A DNA stretch of 64,000 nt from Terrimonas rubra (GCF_042686025.1 NZ_JBHUOZ010000003.1:186001-250000); one strand, 5' to 3'. Shown: positions 7,350-16,847, counted from the stretch's first letter. Made by a program: numbers and translations. Notes: generated by a model from the letters alone, not told the origin.

Positions 7350-8819
7350 TTACCTGGTGGCATCCAGTACCAGTTGTTTGATCACCTCAATAGAAACCCT
7401 CTCCTGCTCCATGCTATCACGGTGACGGATGGTAACGGTGTTGTCTTCCTTGGTCTGATGGTCAACAGTTATACAGAAGGGCGTGCCTACTGCGTCCATA
7501 CGGCGGTAACGTTTACCGATAGCATCTTTTTCCTCGTAAAAACACTTGAATTCCTGTTTGCAGTCTTGCATAATCTTTTTTGCAATCTCAGGTAATCCAT
7601 CCTTTTTAACTAAAGGGAAAATGGCTAATTTAATAGGAGCCAATTTAGCAGGAAGTTTTAGTACCACCCGGCTATCGGGTTTTTCAGGTGTACTAAGGTC
7701 TTCATCTGTATAAGCAGCGCTGATTACTGATAAAAACATCCTGTCCAGACCTATTGAGGTTTCAATTACATAAGGAACATAATTGCCATAGGGTTTACCT
7801 GTTTCCGGGTCAACATCATTATCGAAATATTGTAATTTCTTTTTACTGTATTTTTCGTGTTGGGTCAGGTCATAATTGGTTCTTGAGTGTATGCCCTCCA
7901 GCTCTTTAAAACCTATAGGGAAATTATACTCAATATCACAGGCAGCGTCAGCATAGAATGCCAGTTTAACGTGATCATGAAAACGGTATTCTTCAGAGGG
8001 GTTTCCAAGACTTAAATGCCATTTAAGGCGTTCATTTTTCCAATACTCATACCATTCCTGTTGCGTGCCAGGGCGAATAAAGAACTGCATCTCCATCTGC
8101 TCAAACTCCCGCATACGGAATACAAACTGGCGGGCTACGATCTCGTTACGGAAAGCCTTACCGATCTGGGCAATACCAAAAGGTATTTTCATACGGCCGG
8201 TCTTCTGTACATTTAAAAAGTTAACAAAAATACCCTGGGCAGTTTCGGGGCGGAGGTAAACCTTATTATCCTCATCATCCGCCGATACAGTGCTGCCAAA
8301 CTCTGTAGAGAACATCAGGTTAAACTGGCGTATATCTGTCCAGTTTGCAGTACCGCTAACCGCACATTTTATTTTATTATCCTCAATCAGTTTTTTTAAA
8401 CCTGCCAGATCGCCTGCGGCGTCCATCTTCTCCATATCGCTGATTAGCGCAGCAGCTTCATCTTCTTTACCTGCTGATTTTAATTCTTCCGCAAAAGCTT
8501 CAATCAAATGATCAACCCGGTAGCGTTTTTTACTGTCTTTATTATCAATCATCGGGTCATTAAAACCGTCAACGTGCCCGGATGCCTTCCAGGTGGTAGG
8601 GTGCATAAAAATAGCCGCGTCAATACCTACTATATTGTCGTGCAACTGGGTCATACTTTTCCACCAGTAATCCTTGATATTCTTTTTTAACTCACTGCCC
8701 ATCTGGCCGTAATCGTATACAGCCTGTAAACCGTCATAAATCTCGCTGCTGGGGAAAATAAAGCCATATTCCTTACAGTGCGATATAATCGCCTGGAATT
8801 TGTTCGTATCGTTTGCCAT
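7350..8819 (-). CDS. glyS: Glycyl-tRNA synthetase, class II homodimeric type
   Basis: Charges tRNA-Gly. The product is 489 residues from the ATG at 8819 (MANDTNKFQAIISHCKEYGF); an upstream TTG at 8840 precedes the -7 box and is rejected. The N-terminal motif 1 region GFIFPSSEIYDGLQAVYDYG, the block LRPETAQGIFVNF, motif 2 around RNEIVARQFVFRMREFEQMEMQ, and motif 3 ETSIGLDRMFL near the C-terminal third are typical of the eukaryote/archaeal-like alpha2 enzyme. The anticodon-binding domain follows (LAIFPLVKKDGLPE). It is single-gene with its own terminator. The -7 box TACTTTTG (8834-8827) ends only 7 nt before the ATG, suggesting a nearly leaderless transcript. Confidence 0.96.
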   Translation of the reverse strand: MANDTNKFQAIISHCKEYGFIFPSSEIYDGLQAVYDYGQMGSELKKNIKDYWWKSMTQLHDNIVGIDAAIFMHPTTWKASGHVDGFNDPMIDNKDSKKRYRVDHLIEAFAEELKSAGKEDEAAALISDMEKMDAAGDLAGLKKLIEDNKIKCAVSGTANWTDIRQFNLMFSTEFGSTVSADDEDNKVYLRPETAQGIFVNFLNVQKTGRMKIPFGIAQIGKAFRNEIVARQFVFRMREFEQMEMQFFIRPGTQQEWYEYWKNERLKWHLSLGNPSEEYRFHDHVKLAFYADAACDIEYNFPIGFKELEGIHSRTNYDLTQHEKYSKKKLQYFDNDVDPETGKPYGNYVPYVIETSIGLDRMFLSVISAAYTDEDLSTPEKPDSRVVLKLPAKLAPIKLAIFPLVKKDGLPEIAKKIMQDCKQEFKCFYEEKDAIGKRYRRMDAVGTPFCITVDHQTKEDNTVTIRHRDSMEQERVSIEVIKQLVLDATR

Positions 8820-8826
8820 AAGGCTG

Positions 8827-8834
8827 CAAAAGTA
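8827..8834 (-). promoter_or_regulatory. -7 box (TACTTTTG) directly in front of glyS
   Basis: A perfect TAnnTTTG match on the minus strand, with only 7 nt between its last base and the ATG at 8819. No clear -33 TTG was found. Confidence 0.5.
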
Positions 8835-9034
8835 CAGCAAAAGGGAATAAACTGAACAGGAAGCTTTTATGAGGCTTTACAAGGTAAAAAACGATAATAT
8901 TTTGCTTTAGGGCCTGATATTGACCAGTTTGCATTGTCATCGTTAAGTCATAAAACCGTTTCCCCTGAAGTTTTTCCTGATTTCATAAACAATAGGGACT
9001 CTGTGCCTTACACCTTTGCAAAAATTTTAAGGCG

Positions 9035-11833
9035 TTGCGGCGTTTGTATATATCAGGGTTAGGCTTTTTACTGCTTTTTATTGTTGCGGGCAACGTACAT
9101 GCCCAGTCAAAATACACGCTTACCGGTGCTGTTACCGATAAGGCGAATGATTCACTGCTGTCCGGCATTACCGTCGCAATAACCAAGGACACAACTACCC
9201 GCTACACGCAGACCGACAAAAACGGCAATTTTTCCTTTATTGCATTGGGGGCAGGCCATTATATCATCAATATCTCTTCTATCCATTACCAGGAACAAAC
9301 GGTCCGGGTTTTACTGGATAAAGACAAAAATATCAGGTTCAGGCTGGAGTCGCAATTCAAATTACTGAATGATGTATATGTAACGGCCCGTGAGTCAAAA
9401 TCCATGACCAGTGCTTCGGTGATCGACCGGGCAGCCATGCAGCTATTACAGCCCTCCAGTTTTACCGACCTGCTGGAGCTGCTTCCGGGAGGCCGTTCCC
9501 GTGACCCTAACCTGACCGCTATGAACAAAATGAGTTTAAGGGAAACCGGCAGTGCCAACGACCAGCGTAATACCAGTGCGCTCGGCACCGGCTTTTATGT
9601 AGATGGGGCGCCTATTATTACCAATGCCAATATTCAAACCACGGCCGGATTTACCGTTTCTGATCCTAATGCAAGCCGTAACAGTGTAAACAAGGGGGTG
9701 GATATGCGTTCTATCTCTACCGACCAGATCGAAAAGGTGGAAATAATAAGAGGTATACCATCTGTAGAGTACGGCGATATTACCAGCGGGGCGGTGATGA
9801 TCACCCGTAAAAAAGGTAAAATGCCCTACAGTGCCAGGATCAAGGCCGATGGCTTTAGTAAATTATACTCCATTGGTAAGGGCTTTGCCAATAAACGCAA
9901 TGACTTTTTTACCAATATTGATATCGACTATCTCGATGCAAAGGCCAACCCAACCAATAGCTATTCCAATTACAAGCGTATCACTACTTCTTTAAGAACC
10001 GAAAAGATCTGGAGAAAGGCTTTTGGTAACATAGAATGGATGAATAGTATTGATTATGGTAGAAATATCGATAATGAACGTACTGACCCCGATAATTCCT
10101 TTGCGCTGACGGATAAATATGTTTCTTACTTTAATAGTTATGATTACGCAACACGATTAAAACTGCAGTTACCCAAAAACTCCTTTTTCAAAACAGTTGA
10201 GTTAAGCGGCAAGGTCAATTACCAGCAGGATAAGATCGATATAAAAAAATGGATGCAGCCCAGTACGGCAACTGTACTGATCAACACCACAGAACCGGGC
10301 ATACATGATGTTGGTTTCCTGATAGCCGGATATACTGGCCATATGATCGTTGATGGCAAACCCCTGAATGTATTTGTAAAAGCCAATTCGGTAGCCGGTT
10401 ATTTTCTGGGGGCTGTAAAAAATAATCTTAAAATAGGCACCGATTTCAGTTACAGTAAAAATCTTGGTAAGGGCCAGGTGTATGATCTTAACTTTCCCAT
10501 GGGCGTAGCGGCAGGCTCAAAAGTGAGCGCCTCCACCCGTCCGAGGGCCTTCGATACTATTCCGGCCATGCAGCAACTGGCTGCTTATATTGAAAATACG
10601 GCTACATGGCGTACAGGTGATCATGTGCTGAGCCTGGAAACAGGATTAAGGGCTTTTACCCTGTTAAACTTAAGTAACCGGTTTAAGCTGGCCAATAAAG
10701 TATTATTCAACCCCAGGGTAAATGCCCGGTGGCAACTCCCGGCCCTGCAGTTAAATAAAAAGCCGCTTTTAATAACCATTGGCGGAGGTTATGGCGTATT
10801 GAGTAAAACACCTACGCTGGACATGTTATATCCTCCACTGGACTATACCGATATTATACAGCTGAACTACTATCATAATAATCCGGCTTTCAGAACGGCG
10901 AATGTAATAACCTATATAGTTGACAAAACGAATTATGCTATAGGAATAGCAAAAAACATAAAGCAGGAGTTAAGTGCTGACTTTAGTTATGGGGGTAACA
11001 GGTTAACGATTACTTACTTTAATGAAGTCCTGAATTCAGGTTTCAGAACCTCCAGCCGGTATATTGCATTGGATTATAAAAGGTATAATAATACTTCTAT
11101 TAATGCCGATACGCTCACACAAAAACCCGCTGTGGATGCCTTTACCTATACGCCGGCCCGGGAATATTTTGCGTACGGTACACCGTCAAATGGCAGTAAG
11201 CAGGTTAAACGTGGTTTTGAATACCAGTTCACTTCCAGGCGTATTACAGGTATAAATACCCGGTTTACTTTAAACGGTGCGTGGTTTAAAACCCGTCATG
11301 CGGACAGTCAGAAATCCTATAGTGTTATCAGTTCAAACGTAGTAACCGATGGTAAAATACGACAGTACCTGGGCATATACGAGGATAATGTCGGTACTTA
11401 TTATGAACAGTTGAACACTAACCTTACCGTGGACAGTTACCTGCCGTCTTTAGGAATAAATATAGCGGCCAGTTTTCAAAACCTGTGGTATACGGCCAAT
11501 CAAAGCCTTTATAAATCAGGCACACCCTTGCAATACGTGGATATAGATGGTAATGTACATGAATATACAGAGGCTGATAAAACCCACCCGCATTTACAGG
11601 CACTGAATATCATTTACAACAATACGGCCTTTAAAAAATACAAGGTACCTGTGGATCTGAATATCAACCTGAAGGTGTCCAAAAGTTTCAGTAAAAACAG
11701 GTTTGTGGTATCCATGTTCGCTAACCGCATAGCAACTTATAAACCTAATTATACAAACGAAAATGGAGCATATATAATCAGGTCCGGGTTGAGTACGCCC
11801 TATTTTGGAATGGAAATGAATATAAATTTTTAA
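9035..11833 (+). CDS. TonB-dependent outer-membrane receptor
   Basis: A receptor of about 932 residues for active uptake across the outer membrane. It has a signal peptide (residues 1-23, ending VHAQ), a CarboxypepD_reg-like domain (about 27-105: YTLTGAVTDKANDSLLSGIT), a plug domain (about 110-250, with KVEIIRGIPSVEYGDITSG) and a long beta-barrel ending in the aromatic terminus GMEMNINF. No ATG precedes the signal peptide in this frame after the stop at 8993; TTG at 9035 or 9044 must be the start. It is followed after 10 nt by a DUF4876-like lipoprotein and then a DUF6850-like barrel, so it is the transporter of a three-gene set rather than a SusCD pair. The substrate is unknown; a metal chelate or small ligand is a guess. 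Confidence 0.88.
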   Translation: MRRLYISGLGFLLLFIVAGNVHAQSKYTLTGAVTDKANDSLLSGITVAITKDTTTRYTQTDKNGNFSFIALGAGHYIINISSIHYQEQTVRVLLDKDKNIRFRLESQFKLLNDVYVTARESKSMTSASVIDRAAMQLLQPSSFTDLLELLPGGRSRDPNLTAMNKMSLRETGSANDQRNTSALGTGFYVDGAPIITNANIQTTAGFTVSDPNASRNSVNKGVDMRSISTDQIEKVEIIRGIPSVEYGDITSGAVMITRKKGKMPYSARIKADGFSKLYSIGKGFANKRNDFFTNIDIDYLDAKANPTNSYSNYKRITTSLRTEKIWRKAFGNIEWMNSIDYGRNIDNERTDPDNSFALTDKYVSYFNSYDYATRLKLQLPKNSFFKTVELSGKVNYQQDKIDIKKWMQPSTATVLINTTEPGIHDVGFLIAGYTGHMIVDGKPLNVFVKANSVAGYFLGAVKNNLKIGTDFSYSKNLGKGQVYDLNFPMGVAAGSKVSASTRPRAFDTIPAMQQLAAYIENTATWRTGDHVLSLETGLRAFTLLNLSNRFKLANKVLFNPRVNARWQLPALQLNKKPLLITIGGGYGVLSKTPTLDMLYPPLDYTDIIQLNYYHNNPAFRTANVITYIVDKTNYAIGIAKNIKQELSADFSYGGNRLTITYFNEVLNSGFRTSSRYIALDYKRYNNTSINADTLTQKPAVDAFTYTPAREYFAYGTPSNGSKQVKRGFEYQFTSRRITGINTRFTLNGAWFKTRHADSQKSYSVISSNVVTDGKIRQYLGIYEDNVGTYYEQLNTNLTVDSYLPSLGINIAASFQNLWYTANQSLYKSGTPLQYVDIDGNVHEYTEADKTHPHLQALNIIYNNTAFKKYKVPVDLNINLKVSKSFSKNRFVVSMFANRIATYKPNYTNENGAYIIRSGLSTPYFGMEMNINF

Positions 11834-11843
11834 ATAAATAAAC

Positions 11844-13037
11844 ATGAACACAATGAAAAAAACGCTGGTATTTCTTACTTTGTTTACAGCCTTTTTATAT
11901 ACAGGTTGTAAAAAAGATAAGGATGTAGCGCCTACCCAGGCTACTATTACTTTATTAAATCCGGATAATTTAACCGGGGTTACTATTGTTAATGCCACCA
12001 TTACTGCAAAAGAAACAAATACAGCAACAGTTACCACCATTCAAAATGTAAAGTCTAATACGGTGCCGTTATCTCTGGTAGCGGGTTCTTATGATATTTC
12101 TGTGGAAGGAGAGATAAACTATACTTTAGACGGCACTACAAAAACTATTAAAGTAAAAGGTTTAAAACAGTCACAGGTAGTGGTAGGGGCAACCGCGGGT
12201 GTAGATGTACAGCTGTATATCTATAACGATGCCGCCAACTTTGTGATCAAGGAAATTTTTTACACGGGTACTGTTACGCCGGAAGGTAAAACCTATAACG
12301 GTGATAAATATGTGATCATTCATAACAATTCCGATAAGGTTTTATATGCTGATGGTCTGGCTTTTGCAGAATCTGATTTTCTTACAACAACCAAACGGGC
12401 TTATACGCCGGACGTAATGGCTGATGCCTTTACTACTAAAACAATTATCATTGTGCCTGGTAATGGAACCGATTATCCCATTCAGCCGGGCGAATCATTT
12501 ACTATTGCCAATAATGCTATCAATCACCTGGAAGGTAATGCGAACTCCCTGGATCTGCGTAGCGCTAAATTTGAAGTAGAGTTGTTACCAAGTATTAATG
12601 TAGATAATCCCCAGGTTCCTAACACCATCAATGTGTCGGCCTTTTTAACCATGCATAACCGCGGCTTTAAAAGCTATGTTTTGGCCAGGTTGAATAAAAC
12701 ACCCGACCAGTTTAAAGCCGAACAGGCATATAGCTACGACTATACCAATTCGGCCGGTAATATTACTACCACCAACTCTTTTAAAATTAAAAATTCGGAT
12801 GTCCTGGACGCTGTTAATTTAAGCGTACAGTCAATGTTTGAGTGGATTGTTACTTCTCCTGCATTGGATATGGGCTGGACTTATTGTGGTAAAGTAGATA
12901 GCGATGCTACCCGTTTTGGTAAATCAGTGATCCGTAAAGTGTTATCAACTACGCCTGATGGTCGTGTTATTTACAAAGACACTAATAATTCAACAGTGGA
13001 CTTTAACCCTGAATCTGTACCGTCTTTAAAAAAATAG
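11844..13037 (+). CDS. DUF4876-like surface lipoprotein
   Basis: A 397-residue lipoprotein with signal peptide MNTMKKTLVFLTLFTAFLYTGC and the lipobox Cys at residue 22, followed by KKDKD. A first beta domain (about 35-125; TITLLNPDNLTGVTIVNATI, then VAGSYDISVEGEINYTL) resembles a carboxypeptidase-regulatory sandwich. The main domain starts at FVIKEIFYTGTVTPEGKTYNGDKYVIIHNNSD, which I match from memory to DUF4876. It lies 10 nt after the receptor gene and 4 nt before the barrel gene. Its position suggests a surface ligand-binding partner of the receptor, analogous to SusD in role but not in fold. This is inference. Confidence 0.75.
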   Translation: MNTMKKTLVFLTLFTAFLYTGCKKDKDVAPTQATITLLNPDNLTGVTIVNATITAKETNTATVTTIQNVKSNTVPLSLVAGSYDISVEGEINYTLDGTTKTIKVKGLKQSQVVVGATAGVDVQLYIYNDAANFVIKEIFYTGTVTPEGKTYNGDKYVIIHNNSDKVLYADGLAFAESDFLTTTKRAYTPDVMADAFTTKTIIIVPGNGTDYPIQPGESFTIANNAINHLEGNANSLDLRSAKFEVELLPSINVDNPQVPNTINVSAFLTMHNRGFKSYVLARLNKTPDQFKAEQAYSYDYTNSAGNITTTNSFKIKNSDVLDAVNLSVQSMFEWIVTSPALDMGWTYCGKVDSDATRFGKSVIRKVLSTTPDGRVIYKDTNNSTVDFNPESVPSLKK

Positions 13038-13041
13038 GTTC

Positions 13042-14562
13042 ATGCGGAAATTACTGACAGGTATATTATTTTTTAGTTTGAGTGTGACCAACGGTCACAC
13101 TCAAACTATTGATACCGTTAATGCTGCTTTGCAGGAGCAATTTTCTCCTGCTGCCAGGTTCAGGGATGTTTTTTTTGATATCCCTGCATTGAAAAGCTTT
13201 CAGCGGAACTTTGATTATGCCCGTGTCAGTACCGCTTACTTTAATAAACAGGATGATATTTTTATACCTCAAAAAGGGAAGGGGCGTAAAGGGTTTTATG
13301 TCGACGCCTCTTCTTATTATAAAAACAAGAACAGGTTAACCCTATGGGGTAATGCTAACTATAGTAACCAGACTGCCATCAAAGTTAAATACAACGAATC
13401 CCTCGATTACGATTTGATCTATCCTTATGTAATGGCCGACTCGGTTGGCGGTGATATTAAAATGGAGTCTTATGCCATTTCCGGGGGGCTGGTCAAAAAG
13501 ATAGGTAAGGTATACTATGGTTTAACAACCGGTTATGTTGGTGTGCAAAATTACCGGGACAGGGATCCCAGGCCCAATAATATCTCGTCTGATATTAATG
13601 CCGCTTTATCGGCTGCTATATCAATAAACACACAGTATAAACTTGCATTCAATATACAGGGTAATAAATATAACCAGCGAAACAGGTTAAGTTTTGAAAA
13701 CGAACTGGGTTATCCGCTTGTTTATCACGATGCAGGTTTGGGCGCTTATAATACAATGCTGGCCGGGAACAGGGTAGTTGCCTATGTGAATGCTACAGCA
13801 TGGTCTCCGGTCATTCACCTGGTTACTACTAAAGAAAAAGGGTTTTTATTCAAAACAGGCTATCGTCAGCTGGCCTTACAAAAGCGGTTAGATGATATAA
13901 ACGAAAATATTGCCACCGCCTCAGAGGACCGTTTTTTTATAGATTTGGGGTATGTAAAAAATGCTGAACATACTACATGGTTACTACAAATGAATGCCGG
14001 GGTTAAAAATCGTAAAGGAACAGAAGCGGTTTTTAATAATACCGGCGGGGTATACGGATACCAGAAAATTGCGGAACGTCAAAGTTTCAGTGATGATATA
14101 AAAGAGATCGGACTAAAAGGCGTTTATGAAAAACGGTATACTGCTTATGCATGGTCCGCGGGTGCTACCGGTTTATTTACACAACAGGAAACGAGGTATG
14201 CAAGTCCCTTACGTACTTTATCCTATACTGGTTTTGTCGTATCCGGCTTTATCAATGGTACCGTAAACCAAAAAAAGAGTACGCTGCGGGGACGGTTTGA
14301 TATAGTGAAACGTTTTGTAAATGATGTTGCATACAGTTGGCCCGATGTACAGCCTGCTGCAGGCATAGCTGATATGCTTAACAAAACCCACCGGTTTTAT
14401 GCATCGTCCTTCTATAGTCTTAATCCTTCGCTTAATTTTAGCAGGCCTGTTAGTACAACACTTGTATTGTATTGTGATATAAGTGGCCGTTTTAACAGGT
14501 ACGATGTACCACAAAATAATACCGGTAAGGAATTTATTGTGGCTATAGGATTGAGTTTTTAA
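13042..14562 (+). CDS. Outer-membrane beta-barrel protein, DUF6850-like
   Basis: A 506-residue protein with a signal peptide (residues 1-20, SLSVTNGHTQ) and alternating amphipathic strands throughout, ending in the aromatic C-terminus FIVAIGLSF expected of an outer-membrane barrel. It lacks a plug domain, so it is a porin-like or structural barrel rather than a TonB receptor. I match it from memory to the DUF6850 family that accompanies DUF4876 proteins. It starts 4 nt after the preceding stop, so the three genes are one operon. The role is unknown; it could form a channel or a scaffold for the receptor-lipoprotein pair. Confidence 0.7.
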   Translation: MRKLLTGILFFSLSVTNGHTQTIDTVNAALQEQFSPAARFRDVFFDIPALKSFQRNFDYARVSTAYFNKQDDIFIPQKGKGRKGFYVDASSYYKNKNRLTLWGNANYSNQTAIKVKYNESLDYDLIYPYVMADSVGGDIKMESYAISGGLVKKIGKVYYGLTTGYVGVQNYRDRDPRPNNISSDINAALSAAISINTQYKLAFNIQGNKYNQRNRLSFENELGYPLVYHDAGLGAYNTMLAGNRVVAYVNATAWSPVIHLVTTKEKGFLFKTGYRQLALQKRLDDINENIATASEDRFFIDLGYVKNAEHTTWLLQMNAGVKNRKGTEAVFNNTGGVYGYQKIAERQSFSDDIKEIGLKGVYEKRYTAYAWSAGATGLFTQQETRYASPLRTLSYTGFVVSGFINGTVNQKKSTLRGRFDIVKRFVNDVAYSWPDVQPAAGIADMLNKTHRFYASSFYSLNPSLNFSRPVSTTLVLYCDISGRFNRYDVPQNNTGKEFIVAIGLSF

Positions 14563-14595
14563 ACCCGGCTATGATAACATATTGTATTAATGAAA

Positions 14596-15051
14596 CTACT
14601 TCTGCACCGTCTTTTCTATCTTTCCTTCGGCAGTAATATATAAATACAACTCCTGTTTTCCCTGCTCTACTTCTACTTTATATACCAGCCCGGAAGGTGT
14701 TTGCTGCTCTTCCGCATCATCAATTTCCCAGTGGCTGTATTGGCTGCCGGCAATAGCCTGCAGGATCTTTGCGGGAAGGTCTTTCCTTTTAATATCCCTT
14801 TTAGTCAGCAGCCATTTACCATCAGGCGTAAAATGAGCTTCGTGTTTTGCTCCTTTATGTAAAAACTCAGCTTCGTACAATTGTTTTTTCTTTTTAAACT
14901 CCCATTCGTATACATACATGTCGGGATGTTGTTTTTTAAAACTTTCTTTTACCGCTGCGGGTACTTTGCTTTCCTTTACCGTTTGGGCTGTAACAGTAAA
15001 ATGTACACCCGCCAGGAAGATGCTTAGCAATAAAGTGAATAATTTTTTCAT
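14596..15051 (-). CDS. Secreted PepSY-like protein
   Basis: A 151-residue periplasmic protein with a signal peptide (MKKLFTLLLSIFLAGVHFTVTAQ) and two PepSY-like repeats: VPAAVKESFKKQHPDMYVYEWEFKKKKQLYEAEF (about 28-63) and LPAKILQAIAGSQYSHWEIDDAEEQQ through VEVEQGKQELYLYITAEGKIEK. This is the two-repeat form common in Bacteroidota, often near envelope regulators. The ATG at 15051 is chosen over a TTG at 15057, since it follows the upstream stop by only 2 nt. It is co-transcribed with the unknown lipoprotein upstream. Confidence 0.75.
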   Translation of the reverse strand: MKKLFTLLLSIFLAGVHFTVTAQTVKESKVPAAVKESFKKQHPDMYVYEWEFKKKKQLYEAEFLHKGAKHEAHFTPDGKWLLTKRDIKRKDLPAKILQAIAGSQYSHWEIDDAEEQQTPSGLVYKVEVEQGKQELYLYITAEGKIEKTVQK

Positions 15052-15053
15052 GA

Positions 15054-16031
15054 TCAACGTATATTTTCTACTTCTAATGACAGCGCCATTATATCCTGTT
15101 TAATTAATTTAACGTATGATTCCAGCTGGTCGTACATATTGGCCCGGTTATACAGCTGGTCGGTACTGTACTTACCACCGTCACCAAAATACATATCCAA
15201 CAGTTTCTTCTTGTTTTTGGTCGATGCCACATCAATTTGTTTAAAGCTCATCCAGCGCTGTAATAGCTGGTAACGCAGGGATGGCTGATCGGGATGTGCC
15301 GGGTCATAATAATTAATATAATACCAGATCGATGCCGGGAATATGTCCGATGTGTCCTTACCCTCCCATACATCCTTTAAGGCATTCCGGGGATGTTCTA
15401 TTGTAAGCGTCCGGTTATTGGTCAGCATCAGTATACCCAGCACCGCTTCGGTAATACCACTGGCAATGGCCACATAATTACCGGCCTTATCGGTACGTTC
15501 GCCCAACGCCAGGGCGCTGGAGCCAATGCCCCCTGTAGCACCTACCACAATGGCAGCCACAGTAAGTTTGCTCTCCCGTTCCCGCTCTTTCCCTTTCAGG
15601 TAATCGGCTATCTGTGTTAAACGTTCTTCCTCGCAATCCAGTTCCGATGCAAAGGATGATATCTCCAGGGAGGCCTGGTTAATACGGTTATGTATCTGCT
15701 GCGACAATTCCAGTAAACTGATACGCTCCTCCAGGGTAGGACTGGCTGTATATTGCCTGTGCTCATGCACATACCTGCCTAAAATATCCAGCAGGCCAAA
15801 TGCATGCGCTACCTGTAAACTGGCCGGGGTAAAATGACGGGTTAAAATAGTGTCCAGGCTAAGCTGGTAAAGCGGCTGTGGTACTGCCTGTATATTATAC
15901 CGCACTTCATTTTGCTGGTGACAGCTTACTTTGTTAATATACTGCTGTAACTGCAGATTATGGGTACTGCTGCAGGATGCCAGCACAAAAGCAAAGAGGA
16001 TATAAACAAAACAAGGTAAACGCATCTTCAT
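15054..16031 (-). CDS. Lipoprotein of unknown function with a hydrophobic hairpin
   Basis: A 325-residue protein from the ATG at 16031; another ATG lies at 16025, and a TTG at 16043 is unlikely. The signal peptide ends in LASCSSTHN, a clear lipobox. Residues about 95-165 look helical and charged (LEERISLLELSQQIHNRINQ; ELDCEEERLTQIADYLKGKERERE). They are followed by two glycine-rich hydrophobic stretches, LTVAAIVVGATGGIGSSALAL and YVAIASGITEAVLGILML, that could form a membrane hairpin. A second helical half ends LESYVKLIKQDIMALSLEVENIR. I do not recognise the family. The helix, hairpin and helix layout is loosely like pore-forming or membrane-shaping proteins, but that is speculation. It forms an operon with the PepSY-like gene. 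Confidence 0.6.
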   Translation of the reverse strand: MKMRLPCFVYILFAFVLASCSSTHNLQLQQYINKVSCHQQNEVRYNIQAVPQPLYQLSLDTILTRHFTPASLQVAHAFGLLDILGRYVHEHRQYTASPTLEERISLLELSQQIHNRINQASLEISSFASELDCEEERLTQIADYLKGKERERESKLTVAAIVVGATGGIGSSALALGERTDKAGNYVAIASGITEAVLGILMLTNNRTLTIEHPRNALKDVWEGKDTSDIFPASIWYYINYYDPAHPDQPSLRYQLLQRWMSFKQIDVASTKNKKKLLDMYFGDGGKYSTDQLYNRANMYDQLESYVKLIKQDIMALSLEVENIR

Positions 16032-16109
16032 ACAACAGGACAATAGTGAACAAATGAAGACGCAAAAATAAGCAGAATGCTTGGGAAGGAGGTTAAGGGC
16101 ATGCTAAAA

Positions 16110-16787
16110 TCAGCCCTTGTGTTCGTACACGGCAAACAGCTTCCAGAAATGCCTTGGCTTTTTAAAATCGAAATGATGTTTCTTAAAACTATTCAATATC
16201 AGGTCTACTTTATCACCGGTGATATCGTAGCGGCCGATGGTGAGTTCAGCAGCACTGCTGTACAACCCGATTTTATGATGCGTGAGATGGATATTATGAT
16301 CGGTCACTTCTTCAAAAACCAGTACATCATGTTGTTTATATTCGGGTAAGGTTTCGTGGTGGGGGATATTATTATTAAACGTAAGGGCCAGCAGGTTATT
16401 ATTGGCCGTTTCGGGCAATACCAGTTGCGGAAAAGCGGCCCAATCATTAAAAGCCATTTCATGATGACAGCACTTCATGTATATATTATCATTGATAAAA
16501 GGAACAGCCCTTAATTGTAAATTAATGATATGATTCTCCGTATCGATCAGCTTGTCGCCGTTATATTTTAATATCTCGTTGACTGTCAGGCTCTGTGTGA
16601 TAAAATTTTCAACAGGTATGCTAAAATAATTTGCAATTTTTATAACCGTCTCGATCCTGGGCTCGGCCCGGCTTTCCTCGTAGGAGGAAATATTTCCCCG
16701 GCTGATCTCAAACAGATCGGCGAAAGCCTGCTGGCTAAGGCCTTTTGCGGTCCTTATCTTTTTTATATTGCTTCCAATTTTTGTCAT
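16110..16787 (-). CDS. XRE-family transcriptional regulator with C-terminal sensor region
   Basis: A 225-residue DNA-binding protein. Residues 1-65 are a classic Cro/CI helix-turn-helix (IGSNIKKIRTAKGLSQQAFADLF, ISRGNISSYEESRAEPRIET). The remaining 160 residues, including two His-rich pieces (MKCCHHEMAFNDW and THHKIGLYSS), may be a LexA/CI-like sensing or peptidase-derived domain, but no catalytic Ser-Lys pair is evident. The same architecture occurs in short Bacteroidota XRE regulators. It is divergent from the ybjN-pspA operon, so it is a possible but unproven regulator of that operon. Confidence 0.8.
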   Translation of the reverse strand: MTKIGSNIKKIRTAKGLSQQAFADLFEISRGNISSYEESRAEPRIETVIKIANYFSIPVENFITQSLTVNEILKYNGDKLIDTENHIINLQLRAVPFINDNIYMKCCHHEMAFNDWAAFPQLVLPETANNNLLALTFNNNIPHHETLPEYKQHDVLVFEEVTDHNIHLTHHKIGLYSSAAELTIGRYDITGDKVDLILNSFKKHHFDFKKPRHFWKLFAVYEHKG

Positions 16788-16823
16788 ACCGGTTTTATTA
16801 GGATGTAAAAAATTTTATCTTAA

Positions 16824-16847
16824 TTGCAAATATTTTTTGCAAATATA
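16824..16847. promoter_or_regulatory. Direct repeat and -7 box upstream of the XRE gene
   Basis: TTGCAAATAT occurs at 16824-16833 and 16837-16846 (13-bp spacing). On the minus strand 16847-16840 reads TATATTTG, a -7 box 52 nt before the XRE start. The repeats could be the regulator's own operator; this is inference. Confidence 0.4.

Noticed and set aside
9035..14562. Assigning the receptor operon to the XusABC xenosiderophore system
   Set aside because: XusB is, as I recall, a propeller-type protein, unlike the DUF4876-like lipoprotein here, and no PepSY partner like XusC is in the operon.
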